Assembly (NCBI RefSeq): GCF_051433195.1 | Contig: NZ_JBHMFT010000005.1 | Location: 186,001 to 250,000, forward strand | Source of the DNA: Falsiroseomonas sp051433195 | Lineage (GTDB): Bacteria > Pseudomonadota > Alphaproteobacteria > Acetobacterales > Acetobacteraceae | Length of the DNA: 64,000 nucleotides | Direction: 5' to 3' | In this document: in pieces, positions 59,485-64,000 of the stretch | Layout: each line of letters starts with the position of its first letter | Numbering within the stretch: the stretch's first letter is position 1 | The notes under the pieces: model-generated | Seen by the model: only the letters and a program-made list of their open reading frames with translations | What the model was told of the DNA's origin: nothing | Databases searched by the model: none | Program-made: the position numbers and the translations under genes

Positions 59485-61680
59485 ATGAACGCCATCCGCA
59501 ATCCGTCGCGTCGCGGTGTCCTCGGCACCGCAGCCGCCGCCGCCGGCGCCTTCACCCTCGGCTTCCGCATCCCGATGCCCGGGGAGGCCGCGGCGCAAGC
59601 GGCCCCCATTTCGCCCGAGGTCAATGCCTGGGTCGTCGTCAAGCCGGACGACACCGTCGTCATCCGCATCGCCCGGTCCGAGATGGGCCAGGGCACGCTG
59701 ACCGGGCTGGCGCAGCTGGTCGCGGAGGAATTGGAGTGCGACTGGGCCAAGGTCACCACGGAATACCCGACGCCCGGCCAGAACCTGGCGCGCGGCCGCA
59801 TCTGGGGCAACATGTCGACCGGCGGCAGCCGCGGCATTCGTGACAGCCACGACTACGTCCGCAAGGGCGGCGCCGCGGCGCGCATGATGCTGGTGCAGGC
59901 CGCCGCCAATGCGTGGTCCGTGCCGGTCGGCGAATGCCACGCCGCCGCCAGCGTCATCACGCACGGGCCCAGCGGGCGCACCGTGACCTACGGCCAGGTG
60001 GCCGAGGCCGCCGGGCGACTGTCGGTGCCGACCGACGTGACGTTGAAGAGCCCCGCTGAATGGAAGCTGGCGGGCAAGCCGGTGCCGCGTCTCGATACCG
60101 CGGCGAAGCTGAATGGCAGCCAGGTCTATGGCATGGACCTGAAGCTGCCGGGGATGCTGAACGCCGCGATCCACGCCTGCCCGGTCTTCGGCGGCAAGGT
60201 GCGCGCGATGGACAGCGCCGAGGCGGAGCGCATGCCGGGCGTGAAGCGCGTGCTGCGGGTCGGCGACTATGCGGTGGCGGTGGTCGCCGACACCTGGTGG
60301 CGCGCGAAGACGGCCCTCGATGCCGTCAAGATCACCTGGGACGAGGGCGAGCACGCCCGCGCCTCCTCCGCCAGCTTCGAGGCGGTGATGCGGGAAGGGC
60401 TCGATGCGCCGCAGGCGGTCGTCGGCAACCGCAACGGGGATGCCGCGGCCGCGCTGGCCGGGGCCGCGAAGCGCGTCGAGGCGGTGTATGGCTACCCGCA
60501 CCAGAACCACGCCTGCATGGAGGTGATGAACGCCACCGCCGTCTGGACGCCGGAGCGCTGCGAGGTCTGGACGCCGACGCAGAACGGGGAGGCCGCGCAT
60601 GCCGCCGCGGCGGAGGCCGCCGGGCTGCCGCCGGCACGGACGGAAATCCACAAGATCCACCTCGGCGGCGGCTTCGGCCGGCGCGGCGCGGTGCATGACT
60701 GGGTGCGCCAGGTGGTGGACATCGCCAAGCAGATGCCCGGCACGCCGGTGAAGCTGGTGTGGACGCGGGAGGAGGACATGCTGCAGGGCCGCTTCCACCC
60801 CGTCACCATGTGCAAGCTGGTGGGCGGGCTGGACGCGCAGGGCAATTTGACGGGCCTGACCATGCGCATCTCCGGCCAGTCCATCGTCGCCGGCATCTTC
60901 CCGCAGAACATCCGCGACGGCCGCGACCCGGTAGTGTTCCAGGGGCTGAACGCCAGCGGCGGGGAGGCCGATATCGGCTACACCTTCCCGAACCTGCTGA
61001 TCGACCACGCCATGCGCAACCCGCATGTGCCGCCCGGCTTCTGGCGCGGGGTGAACCTGAACCAGAACGCCATCTACCTGGAATGCTTCCTGGACGAGTT
61101 GGCGCATGCCGCCGGCAAGGATCCGCTGGAGTTCCGCCGGGCGCTGATGGCGAACCACCCGAAGCACCTGGCAGTGCTGAACGCCGTCGCCGAACGCGCC
61201 GGCTGGGGCACGCCGGCGGCGCCCGTCAACGGACAGGCGGTGCATCGCGGCCTGTGCGTGACGCACGGCTTCGGCAGCTACGTCGCGGCCTGCGCCGAGG
61301 TTTCCGTGAGTGACGCCGGGGAGTTGAAGGTGCACCGCATCGTGGCCGCCACCGATCCCGGCCACGCCGTGAACCCGCAGCAGATAGAGGCGCAGGTCGA
61401 AGGCTCCTTCGTCTATGGGCTTTCGGCCGCGCTGTATGGCGCCTGCACGGTGAAGGATGGCCGTATCGAGCAGACCAACTTCGACACCTACCCGGTGATG
61501 CTCATGGCCGACATGCCGAAGGTCGAGAGCCTGATCCTGCCCTCCGGCGGGTTCTGGGGTGGCGTCGGCGAGCCGACCATCGCGGTGGCGGCGCCGGCGG
61601 TGCTGAACGCGGTGTTCGCCGCGACCGGCAAGCGGGTGCGGTCCCTGCCCTTGCAGCAGGCCGATCTGCGGCGGACGTGA
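59485..61680 (+). CDS. molybdopterin large subunit of Mo-hydroxylase, Tat-exported (IorB type)
   Basis: 731 aa. A twin-arginine signal (NPSRRGVLGTAAAAAGAFTLGF) sends the folded complex to the periplasm. The catalytic body has SEMGQGTLTGLAQLVAEEL, GNMSTGGSRGIR, KIHLGGGFGRRG and PPGFWRGVN (cofactor and substrate loops). The essential C-terminal Glu is in GGVGEPTIAVAAPAVLNA. AGGAGGA precedes ATG 59485. The substrate (aldehyde or N-heterocycle) cannot be told. The cytochrome c gene begins inside the stop codon region, so the cytochrome is its likely electron acceptor. Confidence 0.93.
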   Translation: MNAIRNPSRRGVLGTAAAAAGAFTLGFRIPMPGEAAAQAAPISPEVNAWVVVKPDDTVVIRIARSEMGQGTLTGLAQLVAEELECDWAKVTTEYPTPGQNLARGRIWGNMSTGGSRGIRDSHDYVRKGGAAARMMLVQAAANAWSVPVGECHAAASVITHGPSGRTVTYGQVAEAAGRLSVPTDVTLKSPAEWKLAGKPVPRLDTAAKLNGSQVYGMDLKLPGMLNAAIHACPVFGGKVRAMDSAEAERMPGVKRVLRVGDYAVAVVADTWWRAKTALDAVKITWDEGEHARASSASFEAVMREGLDAPQAVVGNRNGDAAAALAGAAKRVEAVYGYPHQNHACMEVMNATAVWTPERCEVWTPTQNGEAAHAAAAEAAGLPPARTEIHKIHLGGGFGRRGAVHDWVRQVVDIAKQMPGTPVKLVWTREEDMLQGRFHPVTMCKLVGGLDAQGNLTGLTMRISGQSIVAGIFPQNIRDGRDPVVFQGLNASGGEADIGYTFPNLLIDHAMRNPHVPPGFWRGVNLNQNAIYLECFLDELAHAAGKDPLEFRRALMANHPKHLAVLNAVAERAGWGTPAAPVNGQAVHRGLCVTHGFGSYVAACAEVSVSDAGELKVHRIVAATDPGHAVNPQQIEAQVEGSFVYGLSAALYGACTVKDGRIEQTNFDTYPVMLMADMPKVESLILPSGGFWGGVGEPTIAVAAPAVLNAVFAATGKRVRSLPLQQADLRRT

Positions 61681-61946
61681 GGGCCTTCGCCCTGGCGGGT
61701 TTTTGCGCGTTCGCGGCGATATCCGCGAGCGCGTCGGAAGCGCCGCCCGGTGCGTCCGCCTGCCTCGGCTGCCATGGGCGGGAGGGGGCGGCCATCCCGT
61801 CCCTGCGCGGGCGGGATGCGGCGGCGGTGGCTGCGATGATGCGCGCCTTCCGCGAGGGCACGCGGCCGGCGACGCTGATGGACCGGTTGGCCAAGGGATT
61901 TTCGGAGGCCGAAACGCAGGCCATCGCGGCGTGGATCGTCCGGTGA
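61677..61946 (+). CDS. small exported cytochrome c (FccA/SoxE-like)
   Basis: 89 aa. A signal peptide (MRAFALAGFCAFAAISASAS) and a single haem site CLGCHG, then a class I cytochrome tail (LMDRLAKGFSEAETQAIAAWIV) with a Met that can be the sixth ligand. GTG start overlaps the Mo-hydroxylase stop, and its own stop overlaps the fccB GTG, so it is translated with both. It can serve either as electron acceptor of the Mo-hydroxylase or as the cytochrome subunit of flavocytochrome c; the latter fits the order fccA-fccB. Confidence 0.9.
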   Translation: MRAFALAGFCAFAAISASASEAPPGASACLGCHGREGAAIPSLRGRDAAAVAAMMRAFREGTRPATLMDRLAKGFSEAETQAIAAWIVR

Positions 61947-63181
61947 AGCTGTCGCGCCGCAGCCTCGCCGCGCTACTGCTGCCGGCGCCGGCGCTGGCGC
62001 AGGCGCGGCCCCGCGTGGTCGTCATCGGTGGCGGCTTCGGCGGCGCGAGTTGCGCCCGGGCGCTGCACGGCCATGCGCTGGACGTGACGCTGGTGGAGCC
62101 GAACGCCACCTACACCGCCTGCCCCTACAGCAATGCCGTGATCGCGGGACTGCGGCCAATGTCGGCGCAGCGTTTCGGCTACGACGCGCTGCGGGCACAG
62201 GGCATCGCGGTGGTGCAGCAGGCGGCGACGGGCGTGGACGCCACGGCGCGGCGCGTGACGCTCGGCGACGGCACGGTGCTGCCCTACGACCGATTGGTTC
62301 TGTCGCCCGGCGTGACGATGCGGTTCGACGCGCTGCCGGGCTATGACGAGGCCGCCGCCGCAACCCTGCCGCATGCCTGGAACGCCGGGGCGCAGACCGA
62401 ATTGCTGCGACGCCAGCTTGTGGCGATGGCGGATGGCGGCACCGTCGTCATGGCCATCCCGGCCAACCCCTACCGCTGCCCGCCGGGGCCGTATGAGCGC
62501 GCCAGCCTCATCGCGCACTACCTCAAGCGCAAAAAGCCGCGGTCGAAGCTGATCGTGCTGGATGCGAAGGATGTGTTCTCCAAGCAGCGGCTGTTCGAGG
62601 CGGCCTGGGCGGCGCTGTATCCCGGGCTGCTGGACTACGTGCCGCTTTCGATGGGCGGGCGCGTCACCGGCGTGAAGCCCGGCGAGCGCAGCGTGGTGAC
62701 GGATTTCGGCGACCATGCCGGCGACGTGGTCAACGTCATCCCGCCGCAGCGCGCCGGGTCCATCGCGGAACAGGCGGGTGCCGCGGATCGCAGCGGCTGG
62801 TGCCCGATCGACCCGGCGAGCTTCGAATCGCGGCTGTTGCCCGGCGTGCATGTGATCGGCGATGCCGCCATCGCCGGCGCCATGCCGAAATCCGCCTTCG
62901 CCGCCAACGCCCAGGCGCGGGTTTGCGCGGCCGCCATCGCGGCGCTGCTGCGGGATGCGCCGGTGCAGGCGCCGAAGCTGCTGAACACCTGTTACAGCCT
63001 GGTGGCGCCGGGCTACGGCATCTCCGTCGCGGGCGTCTACCAGCCCGCCAACGGGCTGCTGTCCGACGTGCCAGGTGCCGGGGGCACCAGCCCATTGGAG
63101 GCGCCGGCCGCGGTGCGGGAGGCCGAGGCGCGATATGCCGAGGATTGGTTCGGGACCATCACGGCGGATGCGTTTGGCTAG
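61943..63181 (+). CDS. fccB: flavocytochrome c sulfide dehydrogenase flavoprotein (FccB/SoxF)
   Basis: 412 aa. A Tat-type signal (VKLSRRSLAALLLPAPALAQA) precedes the FAD loop VVVIGGGFGGASCARALHG. CPYSN holds the Cys that links FAD covalently in FccB, and PYRCPPGPYERASLIAHYLK and LNTCYSLVAPGYGISV supply the redox Cys pair. The C-terminal FccB domain is complete. The enzyme oxidises sulfide or keeps Sox carriers reduced or active in the periplasm. GTG start at 61943 overlaps the cytochrome gene by 4 bp. It is followed by soxX. Confidence 0.93.
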   Translation: MKLSRRSLAALLLPAPALAQARPRVVVIGGGFGGASCARALHGHALDVTLVEPNATYTACPYSNAVIAGLRPMSAQRFGYDALRAQGIAVVQQAATGVDATARRVTLGDGTVLPYDRLVLSPGVTMRFDALPGYDEAAAATLPHAWNAGAQTELLRRQLVAMADGGTVVMAIPANPYRCPPGPYERASLIAHYLKRKKPRSKLIVLDAKDVFSKQRLFEAAWAALYPGLLDYVPLSMGGRVTGVKPGERSVVTDFGDHAGDVVNVIPPQRAGSIAEQAGAADRSGWCPIDPASFESRLLPGVHVIGDAAIAGAMPKSAFAANAQARVCAAAIAALLRDAPVQAPKLLNTCYSLVAPGYGISVAGVYQPANGLLSDVPGAGGTSPLEAPAAVREAEARYAEDWFGTITADAFG

Positions 63182-63650
63182 GCGCGCGACCCACCCTCAC
63201 CCCGGCCCTCTCCCGCCCTGCGGGAGAGGGAGATGGGCCTTCGCGATGCTGGTGATGCTCGCGATGCCGGCCGCGGCGCAGGAGGATGCGATGCCGCATT
63301 CGCTGACCGGCGAGGCCGGCGACGCCGCGCGGGGGCGGGCCCTCGTGGCGGATCGCCAGCGCGGGCTGTGCCTGCTGTGTCATTCCGGGCCGTTCCCGGA
63401 GGAACCCTTCCAGGGCAACCTCGCCCCCAGCCTGGCCGGCGCCGGCAGCCGGTGGACCGAGGGCCAGCTGCGCCTGCGCCTGGTCGATGGCAAGCGCTTG
63501 AACCCGGACAGCATCATGCCCTCCTACTTCCGGACGGAGGATCTCCACCGCGTCGGCCCGGCCTTCCAGGGCCGCACAATCCTGACGGCGGCGGAGATCG
63601 AGGATGTGCTGGCCTTCCTGATGACGCTGCGCGAAGAGGCTCCCCGATGA
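63168..63650 (+). CDS. soxX: SoxX cytochrome c of the thiosulfate-oxidising system
   Basis: Monohaem SoxX: RGLCLLCHSGPFPEEPFQGNLAPSLAGAGSRWTEGQLRLRLVD has the CLLCH haem site, and NPDSIMPSYF the Met ligand. The start is uncertain. ATG 63246 gives 134 aa but a signal peptide of only about 12 residues (MLVMLAMPAAAQ). ATG 63168 gives 160 aa with a normal h-region (WAFAMLVMLAMPAAAQ) but overlaps fccB by 14 bp and makes family A repeat copy 4 coding. The longer form is listed since SoxX must be exported. Stop overlaps the soxY start. Confidence 0.88.
   Translation: MRLARRATHPHPGPLPPCGRGRWAFAMLVMLAMPAAAQEDAMPHSLTGEAGDAARGRALVADRQRGLCLLCHSGPFPEEPFQGNLAPSLAGAGSRWTEGQLRLRLVDGKRLNPDSIMPSYFRTEDLHRVGPAFQGRTILTAAEIEDVLAFLMTLREEAPR
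63191..63232. repeat. dispersed palindromic repeat, family A copy 4
   Basis: CCACCCTCACCCCGGCCCTC lead with a perfect 10-bp stem (CCCTCTCCCG at 63206-63215, CGGGAGAGGG at 63221-63230), 5-nt loop. It lies between fccB and the conserved part of soxX and appears to have displaced or become the soxX signal-peptide start. Confidence 0.8.
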
Positions 63651-64000
63651 TCACGCCCCGCCGCCTGTTGCTTGCTTCACCAGCCCTGCTGCTGCTGCCG
63701 CGCGGTGTCCATGCGACGCCGGAGGACATGGCGGAGGCGGTGCGCGGCTTCACCGGCGGCGCGCCGATGACGCGCGGGCGGGTGGCGCTGGACATCTCGC
63801 CGCTGGTCGAGAACGGCAATACCGTGCCGCTCAGCGTCATCGTGGACAGCCCGATGACGGAGGCGGACCACGTGCGCGCCATCGCCGTCTTCAACGAACG
63901 CAACCCGCAGCCGCATGTCATCACCGCGCAGATCGGCCCGCGCGCCGGGCGGGCGATGCTGGCGACGCATATAAGGCTGGCGACGTCGCAGACCCTGCTG
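63647..64000 (+). CDS. soxY: SoxY sulfur carrier protein, cut by window edge
   Basis: 118 codons visible. Signal peptide TPRRLLLASPALLLLPRGVHAT, then the SoxY fold: MAEAVRGFTGGAPMTRGRVALDISPLVENGNTVPLSVIVDSPM, HVRAIAVFNERNPQPHVITAQIGPRAGRAML and IRLATSQTLL. The C-terminal GGCGG arm that carries the sulfur intermediate is beyond the window. It overlaps soxX by ATGA, so soxZ and the rest of the sox operon are expected next. Confidence 0.92.
   Translation, partial: MITPRRLLLASPALLLLPRGVHATPEDMAEAVRGFTGGAPMTRGRVALDISPLVENGNTVPLSVIVDSPMTEADHVRAIAVFNERNPQPHVITAQIGPRAGRAMLATHIRLATSQTLL

Noticed and set aside
1..64000. tRNA, rRNA, riboswitch, IS element, integrase or att site
   Set aside because: None found by eye on either strand; no transposase or integrase gene is present, so the window does not look like a mobile island.

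Overview
This window is GC-rich throughout and reads as the chromosome of an environmental alphaproteobacterium. The content suggests the Acetobacteraceae (Roseomonas-like): a type VI secretion locus of the alphaproteobacterial imp type, three orphan tripartite-tricarboxylate (Bug/TctC) binding proteins, acyl-CoA dehydrogenase/CaiB modules, a Mo-hydroxylase and the start of a sox cluster. The taxonomic call is inference from gene content and base composition; no rRNA or marker gene is present. Genes are packed tightly, often with 4-bp ATGA overlaps, and no gap between genes exceeds about 250 bp.

Region 1 (1-5.5 kb): a partial alpha/beta hydrolase, a DEAD-box RNA helicase with long low-complexity ends, glutaryl-CoA dehydrogenase and a Bug/TctC binding protein.

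Region 2 (5.5-41.1 kb): one large type VI secretion (T6SS) locus in five blocks. Reading leftward from about 17.3 kb are vgrG, a small protein of unknown function, PAAR, tagH (FHA), tssK, tssL with an OmpA tail, tssM, tagF and a PP2C phosphatase. Rightward from 17.5 kb are a glycine-zipper/SH3 lipoprotein and an exported WD40-caspase protein. Leftward are hcp and clpV. Rightward from 25.1 kb are tssA, tssB, tssC, a second tssC, tagJ, tssE, tssF, tssG, a methyltransferase with a regulatory domain, two short OmpA proteins, a membrane-anchored protein with an HELSH motif, and a second methyltransferase. A PpkA-type Ser/Thr kinase closes the locus on the minus strand. Kinase, phosphatase, FHA protein and TagF together point to threonine-phosphorylation control of the apparatus. 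No TssJ and no obvious toxin/immunity pair was recognised. The least explained parts are the caspase pair, the HELSH protein, the two methyltransferases and the small protein between PAAR and VgrG.

Region 3 (41.1-47.1 kb): an FkbM methyltransferase overlapping head-to-head with an RlmD-type RNA methyltransferase, two tandem exported MBL-fold hydrolases, a YciA-type thioesterase, a 2-hydroxyacid dehydrogenase and a KGG-repeat protein.

Region 4 (47.1-58.8 kb): a catabolic neighbourhood with a Bug/TctC protein and an isopropylmalate-dehydratase-like pair whose large subunit is split by an in-frame TAG. Divergent from that pair is an acyl-CoA dehydrogenase / CaiB CoA-transferase / acyl-CoA dehydrogenase operon. 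An HWE histidine kinase, another Bug/TctC protein, another 2-hydroxyacid dehydrogenase and a YghU-type glutathione transferase follow.

Region 5 (59.0-64.0 kb): an overlapping chain of an IorA/IorB-type molybdenum hydroxylase, a small cytochrome c, an FccB-type flavoprotein, SoxX and the start of SoxY, indicating periplasmic oxidation of reduced sulfur.

Two dispersed palindromic repeat families, a block of four consecutive stem-loops between tssF and tssG, and a triple heptamer at 10-bp spacing upstream of tssA are the main non-coding features.
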